The position numbers were made by a program, and so were the translations under genes. DNA of 41,121 nucleotides from Bacillota bacterium (GTDB lineage: Bacteria > Bacillota > Clostridia > Lachnospirales > Lachnospiraceae), in assembly GCA_023437365.1 (NCBI GenBank), contig JAEZGK010000049.1, forward strand, positions 1 through 41,121. The letters are read 5' to 3'. Position 1 is the first letter of the stretch. Every line of letters starts with the position of its first letter. The notes under the pieces were generated by a model that worked only from the letters and a program-made list of their open reading frames with translations, did not search any database and had not been told where the DNA came from. Positions 8,516 through 17,391 of the stretch are shown here, one piece after another.

Positions 8516-8693
8516 GAAATATTCTCCTTTCCTAATCAATACAGGGTTAGTATGATATATCCTCGAACATATTATACCAAAGGCTTCCTTAGAATGATTT
8601 GACCGAAATCACATTTTCAGGAAGGGAACCGGATGCATTGACAGTGCAGAATAAAATCGCTATGATGTATGTGATTAGAAAGGAGGCAGCCAA

Positions 8694-9257
8694 ATGGAGA
8701 AGGAGTTATGGAAACCTGGAAATATGCTTTATCCTATTCCGGCAGTTATGGTAAGCTGTGCCACCATGGAAAAACCGAATATCATTACCATTGCCTGGGC
8801 AGGCACCGTATGTTCGAGTCCGGCTATGGTTTCAATCTCAATAAGAAAGGAACGCTATTCTTATAATATAATAAAGGAAAGCGGGGAATTTGTCATCAAT
8901 TTGGTAACAAAGGACCTGGTTAGGCAGGCGGATTACTGCGGAGTAAAGTCCGGCAGAGAGGTGAATAAATTCAAGGAAATGAAGCTAACTCCCGTCCCTT
9001 CCAATACGATCAATGCACCGGCAATCTCAGAGAGCCCGGTAAATATAGAATGTAAAGTAACCAGGATCATACCTTTAGGCTCACATGATATGTTTTTGGC
9101 TGAAGTGACAGGAGTTACCGTGGATAAAAGCCTGATGGATCAAAGCGGAAGATTACATCTGAACCAGTCCGGACTGATTGTATATTCCCACGGAGAGTAT
9201 TTTGCTTTGGGAGAATTTCTTGGTAAATTCGGTTATTCCGTAAAAAAGAAACGATAA
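8694..9257 (+). CDS. Flavin reductase family protein
   Basis: A 187-residue FMN-binding split-barrel protein of the flavin reductase-like family. The early PIPAVMVSCATMEKPNIITIAW region and SPAMVSISIRKERYSYNII form the flavin pocket seen in this family, and the length is usual. Such proteins bind FMN and reduce flavins or act as flavoredoxins in anaerobes. AAAGGAGG lies nine bases before the ATG. It is convergent with the phosphoesterase gene: the two stop codons abut, with no terminator between them. Confidence 0.88.
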   Translation: MEKELWKPGNMLYPIPAVMVSCATMEKPNIITIAWAGTVCSSPAMVSISIRKERYSYNIIKESGEFVINLVTKDLVRQADYCGVKSGREVNKFKEMKLTPVPSNTINAPAISESPVNIECKVTRIIPLGSHDMFLAEVTGVTVDKSLMDQSGRLHLNQSGLIVYSHGEYFALGEFLGKFGYSVKKKR

Positions 9258-10166
9258 TTATGCCATTCCTGACAGACTATTAAAATAATCTGTCAGTCTG
9301 ACGGGAGGCTCCAGCACTTCCCGACCGACAAAAAGTGTGCGGTCCGGCCTGGTCATAACAGCCCATTTTACTAAGGATATAGTTCCGTTACGAATCTCAA
9401 TGGCAGTGATACATCGTGGATGAACGCAGCTGCCGTCATTAAAATACAAAGGCTCTCCAACACGAGGAAACACAGGCCGATGGGTATGACCGCAGATAAT
9501 CATCTGGCGGTTTTCAGTTGAAAATGCTGTTAGATTTCTTTCTACAGAATTCATCTTTCGATAGTTTTTGGAGGTACTGGTCGGATCTTTGATTCCGACC
9601 AGCTCTAACGGCCTCCAAATATATCTTACCAGAAAACGCGCGACTCTCCAAATGGTGTCATTTAAGAAGTCACCCTGGTGTCCGTGGGTTAGCAATATCT
9701 GATTATTGGTATTCTTGTACCGGAGGATCAGACCTTCGGTAATCTCAATTCCTGGAAACAATGCGATATAAGAATTCATGCTGTCACAGTAGAAGGAATG
9801 GCATCGGGTCTGCGAATATCTGGGATCCCTCTTTACGATATCATGGTTCCCGTAAAGCATATAAAAACGACCTTCTTTGTAAAAGAGTGACATCAGCCAG
9901 AAGGAATCACTGTGTGCGATGATGACATCTTCAATCATCCTGTTTTCCCAAAGCTCATCCCCATCACCCAATTCAATATAGGTATAGCCATTATCGTAAT
10001 AATAGTACAATGCTGCAAAGAATAAATTCTGGTTTCCCGAAAAATTGTCTCCCCAGCTGCCATTGCCCCGATGAACATCACTCATGATGACAATTCGGGA
10101 GCTTTCATCAAAGGGAAGTACCTTGGAGGTCAGAAGAACTTTAGATAAGCGTTTTGTTACTGACAT
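9258..10166 (-). CDS. Calcineurin-like metallophosphoesterase
   Basis: A 302-residue hydrolase with the full metallophosphoesterase motif series: MSDVHRG, GDGDELW (in place of GDxxD), YGNHDI, LTHGHQGD and CGHTHRP. These supply the two-metal site. The overall layout resembles UDP-2,3-diacylglucosamine hydrolase-like and serine/threonine phosphatase-like proteins, but the substrate cannot be assigned. AGGAAGTG precedes the ATG. The DUF4474 gene ends 29 bases upstream on the same strand, suggesting one transcript. Confidence 0.88.
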   Translation of the reverse strand: MSVTKRLSKVLLTSKVLPFDESSRIVIMSDVHRGNGSWGDNFSGNQNLFFAALYYYYDNGYTYIELGDGDELWENRMIEDVIIAHSDSFWLMSLFYKEGRFYMLYGNHDIVKRDPRYSQTRCHSFYCDSMNSYIALFPGIEITEGLILRYKNTNNQILLTHGHQGDFLNDTIWRVARFLVRYIWRPLELVGIKDPTSTSKNYRKMNSVERNLTAFSTENRQMIICGHTHRPVFPRVGEPLYFNDGSCVHPRCITAIEIRNGTISLVKWAVMTRPDRTLFVGREVLEPPVRLTDYFNSLSGMA

Positions 10167-10194
10167 ATGATATCACTTCCTAATATAGGCTCTG

Positions 10195-11217
10195 TTATCT
10201 TCTTAAGTATCCCTTGAGGCTGTTATAGGACTCAAATACAGCCTTCGGCTTGCCGAGATTGAGTATCTGACTGTACATGGAAGGAGATTCCTTGCGTACG
10301 ATTTCTAGCTTATCCAAGGTATCTGTGTATGCTTCAGTAAGCGAATTGTAAGAGTTGCAGAAGGCTTCGTTGTTGCGTGTCATAATGAACTCTGTCAGAC
10401 CGCTGCGTGTCAGAGGCTGTTTGGTGTGCGGCTTATCAAAGCGGACAATTACCCTTCGGCCCTGCTGGAGAAATTCCTCATCGTTATATCCGGTCTTTTT
10501 TAAGGCGTCCACAAAGGCGTTTGCCATCCTGCGATCATATAAATCAAGAGTGATATCCATACTAAGCTCCGAAGGCTTACTGAATTCACCAAGTTTGAAG
10601 CCCGTAAGCCACCAGTGAAAACCGCTGCGTGTGAATAAAATATTTCCTTTTTTCTTGAAGATAAAGGACATGTTAATTAAATCCTCATTTCGAAGGCAAT
10701 AATAGAAAGTACCGTTAAATAGCCCCGGGATATTCAGATCCGGCCACTCCGTATAATAGATACCAACTTCACCTCCTGTTGTCATTCCGTATTGACCTTT
10801 CCAGAATTCAATCAACCACCTCCGTCCTGCATATTCAAAACGGATTGGTTCACAGTCTATAATCATGCTCATAGCTGCACTGGCCTCATCGTAAAGTCTG
10901 CAATAGCCCAATTCTCTCTGCCAAGGATTCAGCAAAGAATAGAATATATCCTGATATGGCTCATAGGCAAAGCCAAAAGGCAAAAGCTCACGGTTTAGTT
11001 CCGCAAGTCTTTCTGCGGTAGAGCCAATGATTTCAGTGACCGGATGAATGACTTCATGTTTTTTTCTTCTGTGCTTTTTCCTTCGGATTCGGAATATGAA
11101 GGATAACAGCAGAAGAAGGACACCACCAAGGACAGTAATTAATATCACATTCTGTGACATAAAGGTTAATAATCCTGCCGCTGCCAGGACAGGACTTTTT
11201 ATCAATAGAATCTGCAT
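10195..11217 (-). CDS. DUF4474 domain protein, membrane anchored
   Basis: A protein of about 340 residues. One or two hydrophobic segments near the N terminus (VILITVLGGVLLLLLSFIF) are followed by a very basic stop-transfer stretch (RIRRKKHRRKKH). The soluble part contains the characteristic DUF4474 block from FGFAYEPYQDIFYS to WLIEFWKGQYGMTTGGEVGIYY. Function is unknown. The start at 11217 has AAAGGAGC about ten bases upstream. The reading frame is open for 65 codons further, but that extension runs across the promoter of the divergent Mrp gene and has no ribosome binding site. Confidence 0.82.
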   Translation of the reverse strand: MQILLIKSPVLAAAGLLTFMSQNVILITVLGGVLLLLLSFIFRIRRKKHRRKKHEVIHPVTEIIGSTAERLAELNRELLPFGFAYEPYQDIFYSLLNPWQRELGYCRLYDEASAAMSMIIDCEPIRFEYAGRRWLIEFWKGQYGMTTGGEVGIYYTEWPDLNIPGLFNGTFYYCLRNEDLINMSFIFKKKGNILFTRSGFHWWLTGFKLGEFSKPSELSMDITLDLYDRRMANAFVDALKKTGYNDEEFLQQGRRVIVRFDKPHTKQPLTRSGLTEFIMTRNNEAFCNSYNSLTEAYTDTLDKLEIVRKESPSMYSQILNLGKPKAVFESYNSLKGYLRR

Positions 11218-11290
11218 AATACCAGCTCCTTTCGTAAGGGTATATAACATAATATTCAAAGGAGCCTGCGGTTGTTCAGCGAAATAAGGA

Positions 11291-11318
11291 TTGACAACTA
11301 CCTTTAAAGGGGTATAAT
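11291..11318 (+). promoter_or_regulatory. Sigma-A promoter of the Mrp-family gene
   Basis: TTGACA at 11291-11296 and TATAAT at 11313-11318 are both perfect consensus boxes, 16 bases apart. The spacer contains the palindrome CCTTTAAAGG. Transcription would begin about 70 bases before the ATG at 11393. Confidence 0.8.
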
Positions 11319-11392
11319 AACAGACGAGTTTGCAGGGTCTATATGCCTGTAGAAGAAGTAAGAATAAAAATCGAACGAAAGGATGAAATAGA

Positions 11393-12217
11393 ATGAGTGA
11401 CTGCAACAGCAATTGTGAAAGCTGCGCTTCAAAATGCAGCGATCAAAAACCGAAGAATCAATTTGAGGTACAACCGAATGAGCTCAGTAATGTAAGAAAG
11501 GTCATCGGAGTAGTCAGCGGTAAGGGTGGTGTAGGTAAGTCCCTGGTTACCTCCCTGATGTCTGTTAATATGAATAGAAAGGGGTTTAAGACTGCAATCC
11601 TTGACGCGGATATCACGGGACCTTCCATACCGAAGGCTTTTGGTATCAAAAAAAAGGTGGTCAGCAATGAGCTCGGAATTATCCCTGCAAAATCTAACTC
11701 AGGGATTGAAGTAATGTCCATCAACCTTCTGCTTGCCGACGAGACAGATCCCGTGGTATGGAGAGGACCGATCATTGCTGGGACTGTAAAGCAGTTCTGG
11801 TCCGATGTCATCTGGAACGATGTGGATTATATGTTTGTGGATATGCCTCCGGGAACAGGAGATGTTCCGCTTACGGTATTTCAATCCCTGCCGATTGACG
11901 GAATTATTATCGTAACCTCTCCTCAGGAGCTTGTATCCATGATCGTGGGAAAGGCTGTGAAGATGGCTCAGATGATGAATGTTCCTATTTTGGGTCTTGT
12001 AGAAAACATGTCCTACTTTGTATGTCCGGACTGCAACAAGAAATATCAGATTTTCGGTGAGAGTCATATAGAGGAAATAGCGGATAAGTATCAGATACCT
12101 ATATTTGCTAAGCTACCGATCAATCCGAAGCTTTCCGCAGCCTGTGACAGAGGCATGATAGAATTATATGAGGGAGACTGGCTGGATCAGTTGTCCGACA
12201 GTCTGGAGAACCTGTAA
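11393..12217 (+). CDS. Mrp/NBP35-family Fe-S cluster carrier ATPase
   Basis: A 274-residue P-loop protein of the Mrp/NBP35/ApbC group, which carries and transfers [4Fe-4S] clusters to apoproteins. Four N-terminal cysteines (C4, C8, C11, C15) resemble the NBP35 ferredoxin-like motif. The deviant Walker A GKGGVGKS, the DADITGPS switch and DMPPGTGD follow. The C-terminal CPDC pair is the bridging cluster site. Length is usual. It has a consensus promoter and faces the ApbE gene across a shared terminator hairpin. Confidence 0.92.
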   Translation: MSDCNSNCESCASKCSDQKPKNQFEVQPNELSNVRKVIGVVSGKGGVGKSLVTSLMSVNMNRKGFKTAILDADITGPSIPKAFGIKKKVVSNELGIIPAKSNSGIEVMSINLLLADETDPVVWRGPIIAGTVKQFWSDVIWNDVDYMFVDMPPGTGDVPLTVFQSLPIDGIIIVTSPQELVSMIVGKAVKMAQMMNVPILGLVENMSYFVCPDCNKKYQIFGESHIEEIADKYQIPIFAKLPINPKLSAACDRGMIELYEGDWLDQLSDSLENL

Positions 12218-12253
12218 AAACAAGAAATTAACCTGACAATTTCAGGAATATAA

Positions 12254-12297
12254 AAGAACCGAAATCCCATGAGTTTCTCATGTGTATTTCGGTTCTT
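12254..12297. terminator. Bidirectional terminator hairpin
   Basis: Bases 12254-12265 pair perfectly with 12286-12297 (12 bp), and an inner CATGAG/CTCATG stem extends the hairpin. On the minus strand it is followed by a T-rich stretch, fitting termination of the ApbE transcript; on the plus strand it follows the Mrp gene by about 37 bases. Confidence 0.7.
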
Positions 12298-12369
12298 GGC
12301 AACTTCAAAGCCGATTGAACAAGATGGCTTCGGATAAACCTGTCCGTAATCTTTTTTGGCAATCCGGGA

Positions 12370-13422
12370 TTACCTGGTTGTAGGAATCGCTTCAAAAAAT
12401 CCCTTGGTATAATGTGCCTTTCCATCCTCTGTAAGGAACACCGCATAGGTGTCAGTAAGACCTTCAATCAGCTTTGTTCCCTCCTCCAGCCCCAAAGAAA
12501 AACAGGTGGTACTGAGCCCATCCCCATCTACCGATTTCTTAGATAGTATTGTGACGGCGAGCAATCCGCTTCTGCGGGGATAACCGGTGGTTGGATCAAG
12601 AATATGATGATACAGCTTCCCGTTCAGTTGAAAGAACCGTTCATAGACTCCGGAGGTTACAACAGAAAGGTCCTTGATATCCATGACAGCTATGGTTTCA
12701 TTCCTTTCGGCCTGGGGTTTCTGGATACCGATCCGAAAAGGAGTTCCGTCAGGCTTTGACCCGATGCAGAGAATATTCCCTCCCAGATTGATGATTGCAC
12801 TCCGGACCCCGTTGTTCAATAGATACTCCTTCACTCTATCTGCAATATAGCCTTTAGCGATTGCCCCAAGGTCAATTCTTACCCCTTGCCTGGCAAAAGC
12901 GATACGATCCCCTGACAGTATAATATTCTTATAATCTACGAGACGAAGCGCCTCTTGAAGTGGATCCTTATCCGGAAGCTTCGGGGGTTCCGTCTGGAAG
13001 CTCCATTGCTCTGTGACAGGAGCGATGGAAATATCGAATACTCCGTGGGATAATCGGCTGTAAAGCAAACCCTTGCGGATGAGATCGGCCAATTCTGTTG
13101 AGATTACATAGGTGCTTCTTTGGGGATTTTTCTCAAGAAAGCTTTTATTATTTAACACTGCCAGCTCTGCCAAGGGATTCGTGCGAGAGCAGATTAGCTC
13201 GTAACGTCGAATGAGATCAAAGCACCCGTCCAAAATCGACTGCTCCTTTCTATCATACAGTGAAACAGTAACAATGGTATTCAACAGGAATTCAGATTGG
13301 GAAAGATAATTTTTTTCCTGAACTTTCCCTTGGGAGTACGCTTTCCTTGCACAACCGGAAGCTAGGCCAGGCAGAATACATAATAGCATCATCATTAACA
13401 GCAGCTTCTTTCTTAAATTCAT
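12370..13422 (-). CDS. apbE: FAD:protein FMN transferase, ApbE lipoprotein
   Basis: A 350-residue ApbE-family enzyme that moves FMN from FAD onto threonine residues of extracytoplasmic redox proteins. The signal peptide (MNLRKKLLLMMMLLCILPG) ends in the lipobox ASGC, so it is anchored outside the membrane. Active-site features are present: IDLGAIAKGY, INLGGNILCIGSKPDGT and the YHHILDPTTGYP metal/FAD motif. It is transcribed away from the NusG-II and Gx genes, a neighbourhood common in Clostridia and linked to flavin-based extracytoplasmic electron transfer. A second ApbE without a signal peptide lies at 33269. Confidence 0.93.
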   Translation of the reverse strand: MNLRKKLLLMMMLLCILPGLASGCARKAYSQGKVQEKNYLSQSEFLLNTIVTVSLYDRKEQSILDGCFDLIRRYELICSRTNPLAELAVLNNKSFLEKNPQRSTYVISTELADLIRKGLLYSRLSHGVFDISIAPVTEQWSFQTEPPKLPDKDPLQEALRLVDYKNIILSGDRIAFARQGVRIDLGAIAKGYIADRVKEYLLNNGVRSAIINLGGNILCIGSKPDGTPFRIGIQKPQAERNETIAVMDIKDLSVVTSGVYERFFQLNGKLYHHILDPTTGYPRRSGLLAVTILSKKSVDGDGLSTTCFSLGLEEGTKLIEGLTDTYAVFLTEDGKAHYTKGFFEAIPTTR

Positions 13423-13537
13423 AATTATCTGACCTTTCTTTTATAGTTATTGATTTTAGCTTTCCCTAAGAAAAAAAGTATGATAAGATAAAAAAATGAA
13501 TAGTTCGACAATAGCATGAGCAAAATTAGGAGTCATT

Positions 13538-13906
13538 ATGATTAAAAAAAATGATATTATTTTAATCGGAGTAATCGTTGTCCTGGCGCTGGCAGTAATC
13601 CTGTTCCTGAGTCTGAGTAAAAAGGAAGGCAGCCGGGTCGTGGTCACAGTAGATAAAAAGCCCTATCAGACCTTTGATTTGAACAAGGATACTACCTTCA
13701 CAGTAGAGGACGGACAGGGTGGATACAATACCTTTATGATAGAGAACAATACCGTGGATATGCTGGAAGCAAGCTGTCCCGATAAGATCTGTGTCAATCA
13801 TAAACCGATCCGCTATAATCATGAGTCTATTGTCTGTCTTCCGAATAAGGTCGTACTTACGATTGAGAGTGAAGAGAATAGCGAAGTGGACGCTGTAGCA
13901 AACTAG
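13538..13906 (+). CDS. NusG domain II-containing protein
   Basis: A 122-residue protein with one N-terminal membrane anchor (about residues 7-26) and an extracytoplasmic NusG-II-type beta domain. A conserved pair of cysteines occurs in the ASCPDKICVNHKPI stretch, followed by IVCLPNKVVLTI, as in other members of this family. These proteins are commonly encoded beside Gx transporters and ApbE in Clostridia; a redox or flavin-linked role is inferred from that context. The ATG follows AGGAG. The Gx gene starts 12 bases after the stop, so the two form an operon. Confidence 0.88.
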   Translation: MIKKNDIILIGVIVVLALAVILFLSLSKKEGSRVVVTVDKKPYQTFDLNKDTTFTVEDGQGGYNTFMIENNTVDMLEASCPDKICVNHKPIRYNHESIVCLPNKVVLTIESEENSEVDAVAN

Positions 13907-13918
13907 TAAGGAGTCGAC

Positions 13919-14407
13919 ATGAAAGCAAAAAAAGTAGCAACCTACGGATTGTTAGTAGCATTAGCCTTTATCCTGAGTTATATAGAAAGTCTGTTTCCAC
14001 TATCCTTGGCGATTCCGGGAATAAAGCTTGGATTGGCCAATCTGGTGGTCGTCATTGCTCTTTATTCCATGGGAGCGGTAGATGCATTATTGCTGTCTCT
14101 GCTCCGTATCCTGCTAGTAGGCTTTACCTTCGGAAATCTTTCCATGATGCTATACAGCCTAGCGGGAGGAATGCTCAGCTGGCTGCTGATGACGATTTTT
14201 CGAAAAACAAAGCTTTTTAGTATGACAGGTGTAAGTATTATCGGTGGAATTGCACATAATACAGGTCAGATAGGTGTAGCGATTCTGGTGGTTGAAACCT
14301 TTGACATTGCTTATTATCTGCCGTTTCTTTTGATAGCCGGAGTGATTACAGGAGCGGTCATCGGAATCCTGGGCGCCATGATAAACAAAAGAATTAAAAT
14401 CCATTAA
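13919..14407 (+). CDS. Gx transporter family membrane protein
   Basis: A 162-residue protein with about five membrane helices, matching the family once named heptaprenyl diphosphate synthase component I and now Gx transporter. The early IESLFPLSLAIPGIKLGLANL stretch is the family hallmark and resembles ECF S-components. The start has AAGGAG upstream. Its operon with NusG-II, and ApbE divergent, suggests a part in a flavin or quinone-linked membrane redox system. The transported molecule is not known. Confidence 0.87.
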   Translation: MKAKKVATYGLLVALAFILSYIESLFPLSLAIPGIKLGLANLVVVIALYSMGAVDALLLSLLRILLVGFTFGNLSMMLYSLAGGMLSWLLMTIFRKTKLFSMTGVSIIGGIAHNTGQIGVAILVVETFDIAYYLPFLLIAGVITGAVIGILGAMINKRIKIH

Positions 14408-14448
14408 TCTTTCTATGTACAAAATCACCGAATTCGGACATGTGTCTC

Positions 14449-14477
14449 TTGAATAATTTATCTTAGTATGGTATCAT
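14449..14477 (+). promoter_or_regulatory. Sigma-A promoter of the BMP lipoprotein gene
   Basis: TTGAAT at 14449-14454 and TATCAT at 14472-14477 are 17 bases apart, with a TGG extended -10 just before the TATCAT. The predicted transcript has a leader of about 85 bases before the ATG at 14568. Confidence 0.65.
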
Positions 14478-14567
14478 TTTCTAGGAGTTATTATTCGGAA
14501 ATTTTCGCTGTATAGAAAGCTTTCGAATGGAACAACTTATACTAACAATACAGGGAGGACTTATTTT

Positions 14568-15695
14568 ATGAAAAAAGTATTATCATTATTAATGGTAATG
14601 GTAATGGCATTCGCTTTGGTCGGATGTGGTTCGAAGACTTATGAAATCGCTATGATTACAGACAAGGGTAACATTGATGACAAATCCTTCAACCAGGGTA
14701 CCTGGGAGGGCGTAAAGAAGTATGCTGAAGAGAAGAAGATTTCTCATCAGTACATTAAGCCGGAAGAAGCATCTGATGCTGGTTATCTTGCAGCAATCGA
14801 CAATGCTGTTTCCAGCGGTGCTAAGGTTGTCGTAACACCTGGTTATCTTTTTGAAGTTCCGATTTATGAGGCACAGACAAAGTATCCAGATATAAAGTTC
14901 ATCTTAATTGACGGTGCACCTCATACTGCTGACTATGCTACTTATGAGACAAAGAGTAATGTTGCAAGTGTTACGTACGCAGAGGAGCAGTCCGGTTATC
15001 TTGCTGGCTATGCTGCTGTAAAAGATGGCATGACAAAGCTTGGATTCATGGGTGGTATGGCTGTTCCCGCAGTTCAGGCTTACGGCTACGGCTTCCTTCA
15101 GGGTGCTGAGAAGGCTGCCGCTGATTTGGGTCTTGCTGATGGTGCTGTCACTGTAACCTATCATTATACCGGTGACTTTGCTGAGACAGATACCAATAAG
15201 GCTACTGCAAAGACAATGTATCAGGAGGGTACACAGGTTATCTTCGGTTGCGGCGGTTCTGTAGGTAAGAGCGTTATGGCAGCTGCATCAGAAGCAGGCA
15301 CTAAGGTAATCGGCGTTGACGTTGATCAGAGATATGATAGTGATACGGTTATCACTTCCGCTACCAAGGGGCTTGGCGCATCTGTTTATTCAGTACTTGG
15401 TTCCATCTATGATAATACCTGGGATACCTATGCTGCTAAGACAACAGTATTCAATGCATCCAATGACGGTGTAAGTCTTCCTACCACAGTTATCGGAGAT
15501 GCCAAGGCTGATGCTTTTGATAGATTTACCAGCTTCACAAAGGCTGATTACGATGCAGTATATGCAACTCTAGTAGATGGTTCCGCTGCACCGGTTAGAG
15601 CCTTCACAGTCGCTGATCCGAATGGTTATGCTACAGCAGATGAGCTGAAGACAAACCTCAGTCTTGTTAAAGTTGCAGTTACTACAAGACAGTAA
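14568..15695 (+). CDS. BMP family ABC transporter substrate-binding lipoprotein
   Basis: A 375-residue lipoprotein of the basic membrane protein (PnrA/BmpA) family, which binds purine nucleosides outside the cell. The lipobox VGCG sets the mature N terminus at Cys-20. The start of the mature domain (YEIAMITDKGNIDDKSFNQGTWEG) is the family signature, and FGCGGSVGKSVM and VIGVDVDQ line the ligand cleft. Codon choice is strongly biased to GCT, AAG and GGT, in keeping with high expression. A perfect GGGAGGA site precedes the ATG. A terminator follows, so the downstream ATPase and permeases receive less transcription. Confidence 0.93.
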   Translation: MKKVLSLLMVMVMAFALVGCGSKTYEIAMITDKGNIDDKSFNQGTWEGVKKYAEEKKISHQYIKPEEASDAGYLAAIDNAVSSGAKVVVTPGYLFEVPIYEAQTKYPDIKFILIDGAPHTADYATYETKSNVASVTYAEEQSGYLAGYAAVKDGMTKLGFMGGMAVPAVQAYGYGFLQGAEKAAADLGLADGAVTVTYHYTGDFAETDTNKATAKTMYQEGTQVIFGCGGSVGKSVMAAASEAGTKVIGVDVDQRYDSDTVITSATKGLGASVYSVLGSIYDNTWDTYAAKTTVFNASNDGVSLPTTVIGDAKADAFDRFTSFTKADYDAVYATLVDGSAAPVRAFTVADPNGYATADELKTNLSLVKVAVTTRQ

Positions 15696-15760
15696 TGAAA
15701 CTTAATCACATGAAGCTATTCGGCATATCGGCCTGAGCCTTATGTAGGTAAGTGATTTTG

Positions 15761-15798
15761 GGGGAAAAGGCAAAAACCTTTTCCCCTTGTTATTTTTA
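15761..15798 (+). terminator. Rho-independent terminator/attenuator after BMP gene
   Basis: GGGGAAAAGG (15761-15770) pairs perfectly with CCTTTTCCCC (15777-15786) around a CAAAAA loop and is followed by a T-rich run. It lies inside the transporter locus, so it probably sets a higher ratio of binding protein to membrane components. Confidence 0.8.
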
Positions 15799-15843
15799 CA
15801 GGTGCAGCAAAAACAACAATAATAATTGAACGGTGAGGTTAAC

Positions 15844-17391
15844 GTGGATAATTATATTATTGAAATGAATCATATCACAAAAGAGTTCCCGGGTATTATC
15901 GCGAATGATGATATCACCCTTCAATTGAAGAAGGGCGAAATTCATGCCTTGCTCGGGGAAAACGGAGCAGGGAAATCTACCTTAATGAGCGTTCTCTTTG
16001 GTCTTTATCAGGCGGAGAAGGGTGAAATCAGAAAAGACGGTGAGGTTGTCCATATTAATAATCCCAACGATGCCAATAGGCTTGGTATCGGCATGGTACA
16101 TCAGCATTTTAAGCTGGTAGAGATTTTCACAGTGCTAGAAAATATTATCCTTGGTGTTGAGCCGAATAAGATAGGATTTCTTCAAAAGAAGGAAGCTAAG
16201 GAAAGAGTTATGGCTCTCAGTAAGCAATACGGACTTCAGGTGGATCCTGACGCCCTAATTGAAAAGATATCGGTAGGAATGCAGCAACGTGTAGAGATTT
16301 TAAAAATGTTATATCGTAATAATGATATTCTAATATTTGATGAGCCGACTGCAGTCTTAACACCTCAGGAAATCGATGAATTGATGGAAATTATGCGTGG
16401 TTTTGCAAAGGAAGGAAAATCTATCCTCTTTATTACGCATAAATTAAACGAGATCATGTCGGTTGCCGATCGCTGTACGGTTCTACGTAAGGGCAAATGT
16501 ATCGGTACTGTTGATATAAAGGATACATCCAAGGAAGAGCTGTCTAGGATGATGGTAGGCAGGGATGTCAGCTTTACCGTTGAGAAGGATGAGAAGACTG
16601 TCGGTAAGGTAGTTCTCTCAGTGAAGGAGGTTACTGTACCTTCCAAACGAAGCAAGAACAATGCAGTAAAGGAAGTATCCTTTGAGGTCAAGGCAGGAGA
16701 AATCGTCTGTCTTGCAGGAATTGAAGGAAATGGTCAGACAGAGCTGATCGCGGCCTTGACAGGTTTGGAGAAGATGAGTAAGGGCTCCATCCAGTTGATG
16801 GGACAGGATATCACAAAAGCTAATATACGTAAACGTTCTAAGAGCGGAATGAGTCATATCCCCGAGGATCGTCATAAATATGGTCTGGTATTGGATTATT
16901 CCCTGGAGGACAATATTGTACTTCAGCGTTATTGGCAGCACGATTTCCAAAAGCGTGGCATTATAAAGAAACCGGCTGTACGTGCTTATGCAGAAAAACT
17001 AATCGCTGAATACGATGTCAGAAGCGGTCAGGGACCGATTACGGCAGTCAGGAGTATGTCAGGTGGTAATCAACAGAAGGCAATCATTGCCAGAGAGATC
17101 GACAAGGAGCACGAGCTTCTCGTGGCAGTTCAACCCACCCGTGGTCTTGATGTCGGTGCGATTGAATTCATTCACAAACAGCTTGTAAAGAATAGAGATG
17201 AAGGAAAAGGCGTTTTACTTGTATCCCTCGAGTTGGACGAGGTTATGAATGTCAGTGACCGTATTCTGGTGATGTATGAGGGTGAGATTGTCGGTGAGCT
17301 TGATCCAAAGAAGACGACGGTTCAGGAGCTTGGCTTATATATGTCAGGTGCAAAACGCAGTACAGGAAAGGAGAAGGGAAATGCAGAATAA
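15844..17391 (+). CDS. Nucleoside ABC transporter ATP-binding protein (two domains)
   Basis: About 515 residues with two fused ABC ATPase domains, as in RbsA/YufO-type importers. The first domain has Walker A GENGAGKST (about residues 38-46), SVGMQQRVEI as its signature and DEPTAVL as Walker B. The second has a degenerate Walker A GIEGNGQTEL and a good MSGGNQQKAI signature, with QPTRGLDVG replacing a normal Walker B; this asymmetry is typical. I chose the GTG at 15844 because GGTGAGG sits six bases upstream; a TTG six codons earlier is in frame. The end overlaps the first permease. Confidence 0.9.
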   Translation: MDNYIIEMNHITKEFPGIIANDDITLQLKKGEIHALLGENGAGKSTLMSVLFGLYQAEKGEIRKDGEVVHINNPNDANRLGIGMVHQHFKLVEIFTVLENIILGVEPNKIGFLQKKEAKERVMALSKQYGLQVDPDALIEKISVGMQQRVEILKMLYRNNDILIFDEPTAVLTPQEIDELMEIMRGFAKEGKSILFITHKLNEIMSVADRCTVLRKGKCIGTVDIKDTSKEELSRMMVGRDVSFTVEKDEKTVGKVVLSVKEVTVPSKRSKNNAVKEVSFEVKAGEIVCLAGIEGNGQTELIAALTGLEKMSKGSIQLMGQDITKANIRKRSKSGMSHIPEDRHKYGLVLDYSLEDNIVLQRYWQHDFQKRGIIKKPAVRAYAEKLIAEYDVRSGQGPITAVRSMSGGNQQKAIIAREIDKEHELLVAVQPTRGLDVGAIEFIHKQLVKNRDEGKGVLLVSLELDEVMNVSDRILVMYEGEIVGELDPKKTTVQELGLYMSGAKRSTGKEKGNAE

